Source: Clostridia bacterium (GTDB lineage: Bacteria > Bacillota > Clostridia > UBA1381). Taken from it: a DNA stretch of 63,713 nucleotides. This document shows, piece by piece, positions 1 through 8,557 of this stretch (its first letter is position 1; each line of letters starts with the position of its first letter). The stretch covers positions 1-63,713 of the forward strand of contig JAFQJD010000027.1 in assembly GCA_017415105.1 (NCBI GenBank), given 5' to 3'. The position numbers and the translations under genes are program-made. The notes beneath the pieces were generated by a model. That model saw only the letters and a program-made list of their open reading frames with translations, had not been told where the DNA came from and did not search any database.

Positions 1-354
1 AATAATGCCGAAAAATCCTACGTATTGGCAACCTACTGTAATATTAAGATTTTTTACCACGTGTCCCTGACCGTCAAAGTTGCCTTGGAAAGAATTTGTT
101 GAATTACCCATCGGCACCCATTCCTGACCATCATAGTCAATGTCGGCTGTGAGCTTGAAATACTTCGTGTTGTCTGTTCCGTCATTAATCTTTGTTGCCG
201 CATAGGCAAGTTGTTCAGCTGTTGCAATCTCATACGCAGTTTCTGCGGTTAAACCGTCACCGCCTGCATAACCTGTTTCTGCACTTACAGGTACTGCAAC
301 AAATAGTGTTGCGAGCATTGCAAGCACAACAAAAAGACTTGTGATTTTTTTCAT
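1..354 (-). CDS. Secreted protein with GLUG-like repeat, 3' end outside window
   Basis: The reading frame runs from an ATG at 352-354 off the left edge, so 118 N-terminal residues are visible. It begins with a classic signal peptide (MKKITSLFVV, then a hydrophobic core ending at VSAE). The mature part reads EWVPMGNSTNSFQGNFDGQG, the pattern of GLUG/beta-helix repeats common in surface and adhesin-like proteins of clostridia. A GAAAGGA ribosome binding site precedes the start. It is probably exported and anchored or shed, but the anchor and any catalytic domain lie beyond the window. The specific function is unknown. Confidence 0.8.
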   Translation of the reverse strand, partial: MKKITSLFVVLAMLATLFVAVPVSAETGYAGGDGLTAETAYEIATAEQLAYAATKINDGTDNTKYFKLTADIDYDGQEWVPMGNSTNSFQGNFDGQGHVVKNLNITVGCQYVGFFGII

Positions 355-494
355 TTTATCACGTTCCTTTCTTTTTATAAAATTTCACACATTAAGTTTA
401 CACTTTAATTATATCATTTTATCGCATAAAATCAAGAACTTTTATATTATTTTGGAACTTTTAGGTAAAATAACGGAATTTTTGAGAGATTATA

Positions 495-540
495 TTTATA
501 ATTTTCAGCTTTTATTTTTTAAATAGCTGAAAATTATAAA
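495..540. repeat. 16-bp perfect inverted repeat, AT-rich
   Basis: The arms at 495-510 and 525-540 are perfect reverse complements (TTTATAATTTTCAGCT against AGCTGAAAATTATAAA) separated by 14 bases. It lies next to the pnp terminator. It may reinforce termination or act as an mRNA 3'-end stabiliser. No protein explains it. Confidence 0.6.
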
Positions 541-564
541 AAGCAGTGCCGTAGCACTGCTTTT
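539..564 (-). terminator. Rho-independent terminator after pnp
   Basis: A perfect 11-bp stem (AAAAGCAGTGC / GCACTGCTTTT) with a CGTA loop sits 31 bases past the pnp stop codon. On the minus strand the stem runs into TTTTTATAATTTT. It could also work on the other strand. Confidence 0.85.
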
Positions 565-594
565 ATGGTTTGTACTGAAATCGTCAACCCAAAG

Positions 595-2712
595 TTACTG
601 GTTGTTTGAGCAATCCTCTATCTCAAGCATTGCATCCTTTCTTGACAGCGAAATCTTTCCTGTCTTTTCGTCGATTTCCATAACCTTAACGATCATAGTA
701 TCGCCTTCCTTGCAGACATCCTCAACCTTTTCAACTCTCTCTCTGTCAAGCTTTGAGATATGGCAAAGTCCGTCCTTGCCCGGAAGAATTTCAACGAATG
801 CACCGAATGTTGTTATAGTCTTTACAACACCCTTATAGATTCTGCCAAGCTCCGGCTCTTCAACGATTGCCTCGATTGCTTTCTTTGCGGCAATTCCGCT
901 TTTCTGCGTTTCTGCAAAGATATGGATTGTACCATCCTCTTCAATATCAATCTTTGCACCTGTATCAGCAACGATACCCTGAATTACCTTACCGCCCTGA
1001 CCGATAACTTCTCTTATCTTTTCAGGGTCAATCTTTATTGTCATTACCTTCGGAGCATACTCTGAAAGCTCAGGTCTTACCTCAGGTATCGCCTTTAAGA
1101 TTACATCGTCAATGATGTGGTAACGTGCATCTCTTGTCTTGCGGAGTGCTTCCTCGATTACCTCGTAAGGAAGACCGTCGTTCTTTATATCAACCTGGAT
1201 TGATGTGATACCCTTCTTTGTACCTGCTACCTTAAAGTCCATCTCGCCATAGAAGTCCTCAAGTCCCTGAATGTCAACCATAGTAGTGAAGCCTTCATCA
1301 GTTGTTATAAGACCGCATGATATACCTGCAACCGGTGCCTTAATCGGAACACCTGCAGCCATAAGTGCAAGAGTTGAACCGCAGACTGAACCTTGTGAAG
1401 TTGAACCGTTTGATGAAAGAACCTCTGATACGCAACGGATTGCATACGGGAATTCTTCCTCTGACGGAAGTACCGGAACAAGTGACTTTTCAGCCAATGC
1501 ACCGTGACCGATTTCACGTCTGCCGGGGCCTCTTGACGGGCGTGTCTCACCTACTGAATATGACGGGAAGTTGTACTGATGCATATATCTCTTTGTTTCC
1601 TCAAGACCAAGACCGTCAAGACGCTGTGCCTCTGATAACGGTGCAAGAGTTGCAATGGTAAGAACCTGTGTCTGACCTCTTGTAAACATGCCTGAACCGT
1701 GAACTCTTGGCAATACATCAACCTCTGATGCAAGCGGACGGATTTCATCAAGACCTCTGCCATCAACACGTCTGCCCTGATAGAGCCATGCACGAACGAT
1801 TTCCTTCTGCATCTTATACATTATTTCTTCAAGCTCTGTTGCAATGTCGGGATACTCCTCACTCATTGTTTCGATAATTCTGTCAGTAATAACGCCAATT
1901 CTCTCGTCACGAACATTCTTATCATCAGTATCAAGAGCGTGCTCTATATTTGCATATTCAGCTTCCTTGATTTTGTCGTATATCTCGTGGTTAATATCGT
2001 GAGCCTCATATTCCATTTTCGGCTTACCGATTTCTGCCCTGATAGAATTTATGAAGTCGCACATTTCCTTGATTACGCCGTGAGCACACTTAAGTCCCTC
2101 AAGCATAACCTCTTCTTTTACTTCGTTTGCACCAGCCTCGATCATAACGATCTTTTCCTTTGTGCCGGCAACAGTAACGTGCATGATTGATTCCTCACGT
2201 TCTTTTACTGTCGGGTTTATAAGGAAGGTTCCGTCCTCTTTAAGACCAAGCCACACACCTGCGATAGGTCCGTTCCATGGCACGTCCGAAATTGAAAGTG
2301 CAACTGCTGTACCTACCAATGCACAGATACCCGGGTCATTGTCCTGATCATCCGAAAGCACGGTATTAACAACCGATACGTCATTTCTCAAATCCGCAGG
2401 GAAAAGCGGTCTTATCGGACGGTCAATCATACGGCTTGTAAGAATAGCCGCCTCTGTCGGCTTACCCTCACGCTTTGTATATCCGCCCGGAATCTTACCT
2501 ACTGCGTAGAGCTTCTCCTCATAGTCTACTGAAAGTGGGAAGAAATCAACGCCTTCTCTGGGTGTACGTGATGCTGTCACGTTTGTCATTACGGCAGTGT
2601 CACCGCAACGAACTACACAGTGACCGTTTGTCAGCTGTGCCATTTTGCCTGTCTCAACCTTAAGCGGACGTCCGGCAAATGTGGTTTCGAATGTTCTGAA
2701 ATTCTCAAACAT
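595..2712 (-). CDS. pnp: Polyribonucleotide nucleotidyltransferase (PNPase)
   Basis: This is a 705-residue 3'-5' phosphorolytic exoribonuclease that degrades mRNA to nucleoside diphosphates and can add 3' tails. Two RNase PH-like domains are visible (the second contains the GRRVDGRG and RGQTQVL signatures), followed by a KH domain with IREVIGQGG at about residues 565-573 and a C-terminal S1 domain. Length matches the family. I chose the ATG at 2712 (MFENFRTFET) because an AGAAAGGA site sits just upstream; the frame could extend 17 codons further without a good ribosome binding site. It lies downstream of rpsO, the usual bacterial arrangement. Confidence 0.97.
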   Translation of the reverse strand: MFENFRTFETTFAGRPLKVETGKMAQLTNGHCVVRCGDTAVMTNVTASRTPREGVDFFPLSVDYEEKLYAVGKIPGGYTKREGKPTEAAILTSRMIDRPIRPLFPADLRNDVSVVNTVLSDDQDNDPGICALVGTAVALSISDVPWNGPIAGVWLGLKEDGTFLINPTVKEREESIMHVTVAGTKEKIVMIEAGANEVKEEVMLEGLKCAHGVIKEMCDFINSIRAEIGKPKMEYEAHDINHEIYDKIKEAEYANIEHALDTDDKNVRDERIGVITDRIIETMSEEYPDIATELEEIMYKMQKEIVRAWLYQGRRVDGRGLDEIRPLASEVDVLPRVHGSGMFTRGQTQVLTIATLAPLSEAQRLDGLGLEETKRYMHQYNFPSYSVGETRPSRGPGRREIGHGALAEKSLVPVLPSEEEFPYAIRCVSEVLSSNGSTSQGSVCGSTLALMAAGVPIKAPVAGISCGLITTDEGFTTMVDIQGLEDFYGEMDFKVAGTKKGITSIQVDIKNDGLPYEVIEEALRKTRDARYHIIDDVILKAIPEVRPELSEYAPKVMTIKIDPEKIREVIGQGGKVIQGIVADTGAKIDIEEDGTIHIFAETQKSGIAAKKAIEAIVEEPELGRIYKGVVKTITTFGAFVEILPGKDGLCHISKLDRERVEKVEDVCKEGDTMIVKVMEIDEKTGKISLSRKDAMLEIEDCSNNQ

Positions 2713-2839
2713 ATCTCTTTTGTCCTTTCTGTTTATAAAACTTTTTCGGGATATGCTTAGCACATAAATACAAAACCCCAGAACAAGGCTCTCTATTTAT
2801 CTGCTAAGTTACATAATCCCTTGATAAGATATATCAAAA

Positions 2840-2869
2840 CAGGCAAACAGAGCCAAGTCTGTCTGCCTG
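2840..2869 (-). terminator. Hairpin terminator or processing stem between rpsO and pnp
   Basis: CAGGCA-AACAGA pairs with TCTGT-C-TGCCTG around a six-base loop, and on the minus strand the stem is followed by TTTTGATATATC. The U-tract is modest, so partial read-through into pnp or RNase processing is as likely as full termination. Confidence 0.6.
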
Positions 2870-2882
2870 AATGATAACAATA

Positions 2883-3149
2883 TTATTTTCTGAGACCGAG
2901 CTTTGCTACCAGGGCTCTGTATCTTTCAATATCCTGACCCTTAAGGTATGTCATAAGTCTACGTCTCTGACCTACCATCATAAGAAGACCTCTTCTTGAA
3001 TGGTGATCCTTCTTGTGGATATTAAGATGGTCGTTGTTAAGGTGATTGATCTTCTCTGTAAGAAGTGCAATCTGTACCTCCGGCGAACCTGTATCGCCCT
3101 CGTGAGTAGCGAACTCTCTTATTATCTCCTGCTTACGTTCCTTTGTCAT
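2883..3149 (-). CDS. rpsO: 30S ribosomal protein S15
   Basis: An 88-residue protein of the small subunit that binds the central domain of 16S rRNA. The body shows the family hallmarks [11 protein letters not shown] and HSRRGLL, and the length fits. The ATG at 3149 ([10 protein letters not shown]) is preferred over an upstream GTG because AGGAGGTGA sits eight bases before it. It is followed by pnp, as in many bacteria. Confidence 0.97.
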   Translation of the reverse strand: MTKERKQEIIREFATHEGDTGSPEVQIALLTEKINHLNNDHLNIHKKDHHSRRGLLMMVGQRRRLMTYLKGQDIERYRALVAKLGLRK

Positions 3150-3268
3150 CAAAGTCACCTCCTATAATAATAACTATCGCCCTGCTCTGAGAATGCGTTG
3201 GTGAGTCGCTTATCTAAGAACGGGTTCCTCGAAAATTTTCAAATTTAAACCAAATAACAAATATATGA
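3150..3268 (-). promoter_or_regulatory. rpsO leader region, possible S15 autoregulatory RNA
   Basis: About 119 bases separate rpmE from rpsO. The minus-strand RNA has complementary blocks (GAAAATTTTC is self-complementary; AACCCGTTC lies upstream of GAGCAGGGCG) close to a strong AGGAGGTGA. S15 commonly represses its own translation through a leader structure. I see only a plausible fold, not a diagnostic motif. Confidence 0.3.
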
Positions 3269-3475
3269 TTATTTGCCTTCTCTGTTGAAACGCTTGTTGA
3301 ACTTTTCAACTCTACCGCCTGTATCTACAAGCTTCTGCTTACCTGTGAAGAACGGATGACATGCTGAGCAGATTTCGACTGTGATATTCTCAACAGTTGA
3401 GCCTGTCTCAATAACATTACCGCACGCACAAGTGATTGTTGTCTTCTTGTAGTCGGGATGGATATCCTGCTGCAT
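3269..3475 (-). CDS. rpmE: 50S ribosomal protein L31, zinc-binding form
   Basis: A 68-residue large-subunit protein. Cysteines in CACGN and [12 protein letters not shown] mark the zinc-binding (C+) version of L31 rather than the zinc-independent paralogue used under zinc starvation. GGAGG lies six bases upstream of the ATG. It has its own promoter and lies upstream of rpsO. Confidence 0.95.
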   Translation of the reverse strand: MQQDIHPDYKKTTITCACGNVIETGSTVENITVEICSACHPFFTGKQKLVDTGGRVEKFNKRFNREGK

Positions 3476-3529
3476 AGCATTACCTCCTTATATAATTACT
3501 ACGAGTCAAATTCTCGCACACCACTGAAT

Positions 3530-3558
3530 AGTATACCACAGAAAAAACCATTTTGCAA
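3530..3558 (-). promoter_or_regulatory. Sigma-70-type promoter of rpmE
   Basis: On the minus strand TTGCAA (3553-3558) and TATACT (3530-3535) are separated by exactly 17 bases, ending about 55 bases before the rpmE start codon. The remaining intergenic DNA to 3824 is AT-rich and holds only this promoter and the divergent acyl-CoA synthetase promoter. Confidence 0.75.
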
Positions 3559-3766
3559 GCTTTTTTTGAAATTTTCTTATGTTATTTTAGCCAAATTTAT
3601 GCAAATTCTTTCTTCTGAATATGAACACTTTTATTTTCCTTTATTTATTACATTTTTATTATATTGTATCTGTTTTTCAGATTTTATTTCAAATTCACTA
3701 CATTTTTCAAATATTGTACAATTATTTAATACAAAAATATTTTTTGCTAAATATTTACTTTTTTGA

Positions 3767-3795
3767 TTGACTTTACCGTCGCAAAATTGTATAAT
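3767..3795 (+). promoter_or_regulatory. Near-consensus promoter of acyl-CoA synthetase
   Basis: TTGACT (3767-3772) and TATAAT (3790-3795) are 17 bases apart, followed by GGAGGTG at 3814-3820 and the ATG at 3825. This is one of the strongest promoters in the chromosomal part. Confidence 0.85.
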
Positions 3796-3824
3796 GGAAC
3801 TATAAAAAAACACGGAGGTGTAAA

Positions 3825-5675
3825 ATGAATAAGGAAACAAAAAAGGAACGCTTCGAGAGAATCGCAGAAGCAAGAAAAACAAAAATTCTTGATACTGTGA
3901 GATTGCTCGAAAACTGTTCAAACAAATCAAACTATGATTATTCACAAGAAGAAATAAACGGCATTTTTGACGAGTTAAAGACAGCACTTGAAAATGCAAA
4001 AGCAAAATTCACGTCTGATACAAAACAAAAACGAATAGATATGTTCAGACGCTCATTTGAGGCAGAATATACATGGCTTGAAGGTTTTATGCGTAATGTG
4101 CGTAGATACGGCAACCATGAGGCTTTATTTGACCCTCAGAAAAGCAAACGCTGGTCATATACCGAGCTTAACAGAGAAGCAAACAAACTTGCTAACGCAA
4201 TTCTTGACAAGGGTGCTAAAAAAGGTAATGTTGTTATGTTCAGGCTTTGCAACTGTCCGGAGTTTATTTTCACTTATCTTGCCTGTCACAAAACAGGCAC
4301 AGTTGCATGCCCGATAAACACAAGAATTTCCGCAGGCGAAATCGCACAGACAATAGACGATTCCAAACCTGAATTTTTCGTATATCACGCAGAGGAAAAA
4401 GAACTCATCGCACAGGCACTCGCAGATGCAAAGCACGTACCGTCTACACTGATAGCCGTAGAGGACGATACAAAAACAGCTCCAGTTCCCGGAGCATCAC
4501 TTTACGGCGATTTTACAAAATATTCAAAGGACAGCGATCCGGAGCTTAATTGGGAACTGTCAATATACGACGAAACATCAAGACTTTACACCTCCGGTAC
4601 AACCGGCAGACCCAAGGGTGTTTGTCTTACAAGCATCAATGAGGTGTTAAGTTCACACGATGTTATGATACACTTCCCACTCTCGCCCATTGACAAAACA
4701 ATGAACACCACTCCGTGGTTCCACAGAGGCGGACTTCATTCAGGCGGCGTAACACCAACACTTTATGCCGGCGGATGCGTAGTAGTAATGAGAAAATTCG
4801 AGCCTGTTACGGCACTAAAATACATCGAGGACTACAAACTCACATTTGTAACAGGTGTTCCCAACGTCCTTGCATTGCTCACACTCGAACAGGAGAAAAA
4901 CGGATACGACCTCAGTTCGCTCCGGGGCATCGTAACAATGGGTGCACCGCTTGAGCGTGCGGCTTGTATTCAGTATCAGAAGGTTCTTACTCCAAACATA
5001 TTCAACGGATACGGAACAACCGAATCATTCTGGAACACATTCCTTCGTCCGTACGATTTACCCGCAATGGCAGGAACAGCCGGAAGCTCATGTGCAGATG
5101 ATGATGTACGTGTTGTAAAGGTATTTGACGACAGAAAAGCCAATCCCGACGAGCTTGTTGCACAGGATAATACCGAAGTCGGCGAAGTAATCATTAAATC
5201 ACACGCAAAATCAGCATACTTCTACTACGATAACGAACCGGAGTCCGACCGCAAGTTCTCTGACGGATACCTTTACACAAACGACCTTGCAACCTGGGAC
5301 AAGAACCAGTTCATAACAATTGTCGGCAGAAAAGACGATATGATAATCTCAGGCGGCGAAAACATCTACCCGACGCAGATCGAGGAGGTCCTGAACTCAC
5401 ATCCGAAGGTTGCTGATTGTATCGTAACAGCTGCACCCGACAAGGTTCGTGGCGAGCTTGTAACAGCATACGTAGTCAAGGGCGACGATTCACTCACGGT
5501 GGCCGAACTTGAGGAATTCTGCAAAAACAGCCGTATGCTTTCAAACTACAAGCGTCCGAGATACTACAGATTTATCTCAGAAGTACCACTCAATGCAACA
5601 GGCAAAAAGCTTCATTATAAAATGAAAGAAATGGCAAAAGAGGATTTATTGAACGGATTACTTATCCGTGCATAA
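3825..5675 (+). CDS. AMP-dependent acyl-CoA synthetase/ligase
   Basis: A 616-residue member of the ANL superfamily, which activates a carboxylic acid as acyl-AMP and then transfers it to CoA or another thiol. Motifs in order: the phosphate-binding YTSGTTGRPKG near residue 251, GYGTTES near 390, GRKDDMIISGGENIYP near 504 and NATGKKLHYK near the C-terminus with the adenylation lysine. Substrate cannot be read from sequence. The first roughly 90 residues are a charged helical extension not typical of the family. It is alone on the plus strand, with its own promoter and a terminator at 5694. Confidence 0.9.
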   Translation: MNKETKKERFERIAEARKTKILDTVRLLENCSNKSNYDYSQEEINGIFDELKTALENAKAKFTSDTKQKRIDMFRRSFEAEYTWLEGFMRNVRRYGNHEALFDPQKSKRWSYTELNREANKLANAILDKGAKKGNVVMFRLCNCPEFIFTYLACHKTGTVACPINTRISAGEIAQTIDDSKPEFFVYHAEEKELIAQALADAKHVPSTLIAVEDDTKTAPVPGASLYGDFTKYSKDSDPELNWELSIYDETSRLYTSGTTGRPKGVCLTSINEVLSSHDVMIHFPLSPIDKTMNTTPWFHRGGLHSGGVTPTLYAGGCVVVMRKFEPVTALKYIEDYKLTFVTGVPNVLALLTLEQEKNGYDLSSLRGIVTMGAPLERAACIQYQKVLTPNIFNGYGTTESFWNTFLRPYDLPAMAGTAGSSCADDDVRVVKVFDDRKANPDELVAQDNTEVGEVIIKSHAKSAYFYYDNEPESDRKFSDGYLYTNDLATWDKNQFITIVGRKDDMIISGGENIYPTQIEEVLNSHPKVADCIVTAAPDKVRGELVTAYVVKGDDSLTVAELEEFCKNSRMLSNYKRPRYYRFISEVPLNATGKKLHYKMKEMAKEDLLNGLLIRA

Positions 5676-5693
5676 CAATCATGGATAAACACA

Positions 5694-5724
5694 AAATAAG
5701 TGTGTCGTTATGACACACTTATTT
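5694..5724 (+). terminator. Terminator after acyl-CoA synthetase
   Basis: AAATAAGTGTGTC pairs perfectly with GACACACTTATTT across a five-base loop (13-bp stem), followed by TTC. It begins 18 bases past the stop codon and ends 16 bases before the next small reading frame. Confidence 0.8.
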
Positions 5725-5740
5725 TCACGAGGTGAAAGCC

Positions 5741-5908
5741 ATGGAATTTAACTCAACAATAGATTTATTAAAATCTGACCCTAAAGCACAGTCGTATTTC
5801 GACTCGCTGCCCGCAAACGTACAGCAACAGCTCTTAGACAAGTACACGGGTGCAAAGAACGTCGATGAATTACGCGTGTTTGGTGACGATTTAATAACAA
5901 GTATCTAA
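5741..5908 (+). CDS. 55-residue acidic small protein, unknown
   Basis: ATG at 5741 (MEFNSTIDLLKSDPKAQSYF) to TAA at 5906-5908, with CGAGGTG eleven bases upstream. It is a plausible helical, acidic, cytoplasmic microprotein without cysteines or membrane segments. It sits between two strong terminators, so it would need read-through or a promoter hidden in the first hairpin. I do not recognise the family with certainty. Confidence 0.6.
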   Translation: MEFNSTIDLLKSDPKAQSYFDSLPANVQQQLLDKYTGAKNVDELRVFGDDLITSI

Positions 5909-5936
5909 AAAGCGTGCAGACTTATCTGCACGCTTT
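5909..5936. terminator. Bidirectional terminator between convergent genes
   Basis: A perfect 12-bp stem (AAAGCGTGCAGA / TCTGCACGCTTT) with CTTA loop starts directly after the stop of the 55-residue gene and lies 12 bases from the stop of the minus-strand ABC ATPase. Both sides carry T-rich tails. Confidence 0.85.
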
Positions 5937-5948
5937 ATTATACCATTA

Positions 5949-7052
5949 TTATCTGATAGCAAACTCTGTTTCCTTGTCAAAGAAATGAAGTCTGTTAACA
6001 TCAAAGCCAACCTTAACAGTATCCTCAGCCTTTGATGTTGAACGGGCATTTACTCTTGCAGTAAACGGAGCACCCTCAATCTGGAGATAGAGATATGTTT
6101 CAGCACCCATCATTTCTGTTACATCAACATATGCCTCAACTGTTGCATTCGGATATGTAGAAAGGAATGCCTCATCATCATGAATATCTTCAGGTCTGAT
6201 ACCCATAACAACTTCCTTACCAACATAATCAGCAAGTGCACCTGCTTTACCTTCAGGAATAGCAACCTTGTTAGCACCAAATACAGCACAAACGCCCTCG
6301 CCATCCTTCTCAATTGTTACATCAACAAAGTTCATCTGCGGTGAGCCGATGAAGCCAGCAACGAACTGGTTACACGGGTTGTTATAAAGATTGTTCGGTG
6401 AGTCGATCTGCTGAACAACACCGTCCTTCATAACAACAATTCTTGTACCCATTGTCATAGCCTCTGTCTGGTCATGAGTAACGTAGATAAATGTTGTCTT
6501 AAGCTTATTATGAAGCTTCTTGATCTCTGTTCTCATCGCAACACGGAGCTTTGCATCAAGGTTTGAAAGCGGTTCGTCCATAAGGAATACCTTCGGTGAA
6601 CGTACAATCGCACGACCCATAGCAACTCTCTGTCTCTGACCGCCCGAAAGAGCCTTCGGCTTTCTGTCAAGCAAATGCTCAATATCAAGAATCTTTGCAG
6701 CCTCTGTAACACGCTTTTTGATTTCATCCTTCGGAGTCTTGCGAAGCTTCAAAGCGAATGCCATGTTATCAAAAACTGTCATATGCGGATACAAAGCGTA
6801 GCTCTGGAATACCATTGCTATATCTCTGTCCTTCGGAGCAACGTCGTTCATCAACTTGCCGCCTATGTAAAGCTCACCCTCTGAAATTTCCTCAAGACCT
6901 GCAATCATACGAAGTGTTGTTGACTTACCGCAGCCTGAAGGACCAACAAGGATGATAAACTCCTTATCCTCAATGTCGATACAGAAGTCACTAACTGCTG
7001 TTACATTGCCTGAGTATCTTTTGTAGATGTTCTTTAACTGTAAATCTGCCAT
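5949..7052 (-). CDS. Carbohydrate ABC transporter ATP-binding protein (MsmK/UgpC type)
   Basis: A 367-residue ATPase energising sugar or glycerol-phosphate importers on the inner membrane face. Walker A GPSGCGKSTTLRMIAGLEE near residue 38, Q-loop SYALYPHM, signature LSGGQRQRVAMGRAI near 135, Walker B VFLMDEPLSNLD and switch THDQTEAMTMG are all intact. A C-terminal TOBE/regulatory region (GIRPEDI) places it in the MalK group. No permease or binding protein is nearby, so it is probably a shared ATPase serving several transporters, as known for MsmK/MsmX. The start ATG has AGAGAGG upstream. Confidence 0.93.
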   Translation of the reverse strand: MADLQLKNIYKRYSGNVTAVSDFCIDIEDKEFIILVGPSGCGKSTTLRMIAGLEEISEGELYIGGKLMNDVAPKDRDIAMVFQSYALYPHMTVFDNMAFALKLRKTPKDEIKKRVTEAAKILDIEHLLDRKPKALSGGQRQRVAMGRAIVRSPKVFLMDEPLSNLDAKLRVAMRTEIKKLHNKLKTTFIYVTHDQTEAMTMGTRIVVMKDGVVQQIDSPNNLYNNPCNQFVAGFIGSPQMNFVDVTIEKDGEGVCAVFGANKVAIPEGKAGALADYVGKEVVMGIRPEDIHDDEAFLSTYPNATVEAYVDVTEMMGAETYLYLQIEGAPFTARVNARSTSKAEDTVKVGFDVNRLHFFDKETEFAIR

Positions 7053-7328
7053 CTTAATAAAACCTCTCTTTATATAAAATAATATTTTTTTAAACTGAAC
7101 CCGGATTTATAAAAACCTATAATTCAAGTTTTATCGTATATATGATAACATATTTTTTTGCAAATTGTTAGTCTTATAATAACCAAATTTAAAATGATTT
7201 TTTTGTATAAACTCCCCAATGTAAATTTTAACCTATAATTACATCCGTTTTTTGGTTATTTTGCATATATCAATTTTGACCACAAACTCTATTGAATTAT
7301 GATGCAAATTTAACAATATTGCCCTGTC

Positions 7329-8072
7329 CTATTCTTCATCTATAAAAACATAGACATATTTATATCCAAGATTAACAATAGACGAATATTCATCATCCGA
7401 AAGACGCGAATGCAGATATGCTTTTAATCCTTCCTTATCGGACAGATACATCTTCATTTCCTCAATGTCAAGCTTCTTCATAATCGTGGTAAATGTTGAA
7501 AACTCTTCAGACGTCATATTTGCCCGCAGCTTCTCATACGCTGATTTTACAATATCAGGTGTTGCGGTCGGTTCATTCTGTGCTTCTTCGATAATCTTTT
7601 CAGCCTCAACAACGTCCTCCGCCTTTACTCTGTCAGATGTGCGTTCGTCACTGTACTCAACATCAGCTTTACCGTTTTCATCGCCGTCATTAACCTGTAT
7701 TGTTTCAACACCGACCTTATACGAAGCATACTTTGTACTCAAAGAATTTTTCTTTGTATCAAGCGTATCTTCGGACTCGTGCTCGTCAAGAACCTGCTGT
7801 GCATATGCAACATCGTCACGTTTGTACTTATTATACGCACGCACAAAATTTGAATAGGTTGCATCTTCAATTACACCGTTCTCATGCAAATCTGCTGCTT
7901 CTTCGTATAGCTCGTCAAGAATTCTGTCCTGCTTCACATACTCACCTATTTCTTCAACAATAGGCTCTATATATTTCGGTGTTATATAGTATCTGTAAAT
8001 AAGAACACCGCTTATGACAAGAACCGCCACAGTAAGAATCGACGCAATTGCCGCAATATGCCACTTTCTCAT
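7329..8072 (-). CDS. Membrane-anchored alpha-helical protein, unknown
   Basis: 247 residues with a single N-terminal transmembrane segment (about residues 7-29) followed by a long, charged, mostly helical extracytoplasmic part. AAAGGG lies nine bases upstream of the ATG. No catalytic motif is visible. It sits just downstream of the HIT gene on the same strand with a 23-base gap, suggesting cotranscription. The 276 bases between it and the ABC ATPase (7053-7328) are AT-rich and I see no gene there. Confidence 0.75.
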   Translation of the reverse strand: MRKWHIAAIASILTVAVLVISGVLIYRYYITPKYIEPIVEEIGEYVKQDRILDELYEEAADLHENGVIEDATYSNFVRAYNKYKRDDVAYAQQVLDEHESEDTLDTKKNSLSTKYASYKVGVETIQVNDGDENGKADVEYSDERTSDRVKAEDVVEAEKIIEEAQNEPTATPDIVKSAYEKLRANMTSEEFSTFTTIMKKLDIEEMKMYLSDKEGLKAYLHSRLSDDEYSSIVNLGYKYVYVFIDEE

Positions 8073-8095
8073 AATCTAAACCCTTTCAAAAAATA

Positions 8096-8437
8096 TTAGT
8101 ACATTTTACCGCCGACATCTCCGCCCATAAGATGGAAATGTATATGGAACACCGTCTGTCCGGCATCTTTACCACAGTTATTCACTATGCGGTAGCCTGT
8201 TTCTGAAACACCAAGAATCTTTGCAATTTCAGGTATCGCAGTATAAATATCAGCAACTGCCGAACTGTTTTCTGCCGTTATTTCATTCGCCGATGCGATA
8301 TGCGTTTTCGGAACAATAACCACATGCACAGGTGCTTGCGGTGCTATGTCATAAAAAGCATAGACTTTATCATTCTCAAAAACCTTTTTTGACGGTATTT
8401 CACCGTTTATTATTTTACAGAATAAACAATCGTTCAT
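8096..8437 (-). CDS. HIT-family nucleotide hydrolase
   Basis: A 113-residue histidine-triad protein (HINT branch) that hydrolyses phosphoramidate or nucleotide conjugates such as AMP-lysine. The opening DCLFCKI zinc pair and the triad in [10 protein letters not shown] are intact. I chose ATG at 8437 (MNDCLFCKI) because AAAGGA sits seven bases upstream; an upstream in-frame start adds ten residues outside the family alignment. It lies downstream of alaS. Confidence 0.93.
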   Translation of the reverse strand: MNDCLFCKIINGEIPSKKVFENDKVYAFYDIAPQAPVHVVIVPKTHIASANEITAENSSAVADIYTAIPEIAKILGVSETGYRIVNNCGKDAGQTVFHIHFHLMGGDVGGKMY

Positions 8438-8472
8438 TTTCGTGTCCTTTCTATACACCATAAGCATATATG

Positions 8473-8540
8473 CATCAATAAGCGTTTATGGAGAATGCAT
8501 TTTCATAAGTTTGAGCATTCGTAATAAATACTTATTGATG
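8473..8540. other. Structured spacer between alaS and the HIT gene
   Basis: Nested inverted repeats: an outer pair CATCAATAAG / CTTATTGATG (8473-8482, 8531-8540) and an inner pair GAATGC / GCATTC (8493-8498, 8515-8520). On the alaS transcript this folds into a two-tier hairpin about 70 bases long with no U-tract, so RNA processing or attenuation is more likely than a simple terminator. Confidence 0.5.
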
Positions 8541-8557
8541 TGAGATTATCGCATTTG

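Noticed and set aside
1271-1793. Several 60-100 residue frames inside and opposite to pnp
   Set aside because: They are shadows of a highly conserved gene; compositions are odd and no ribosome binding site precedes them.
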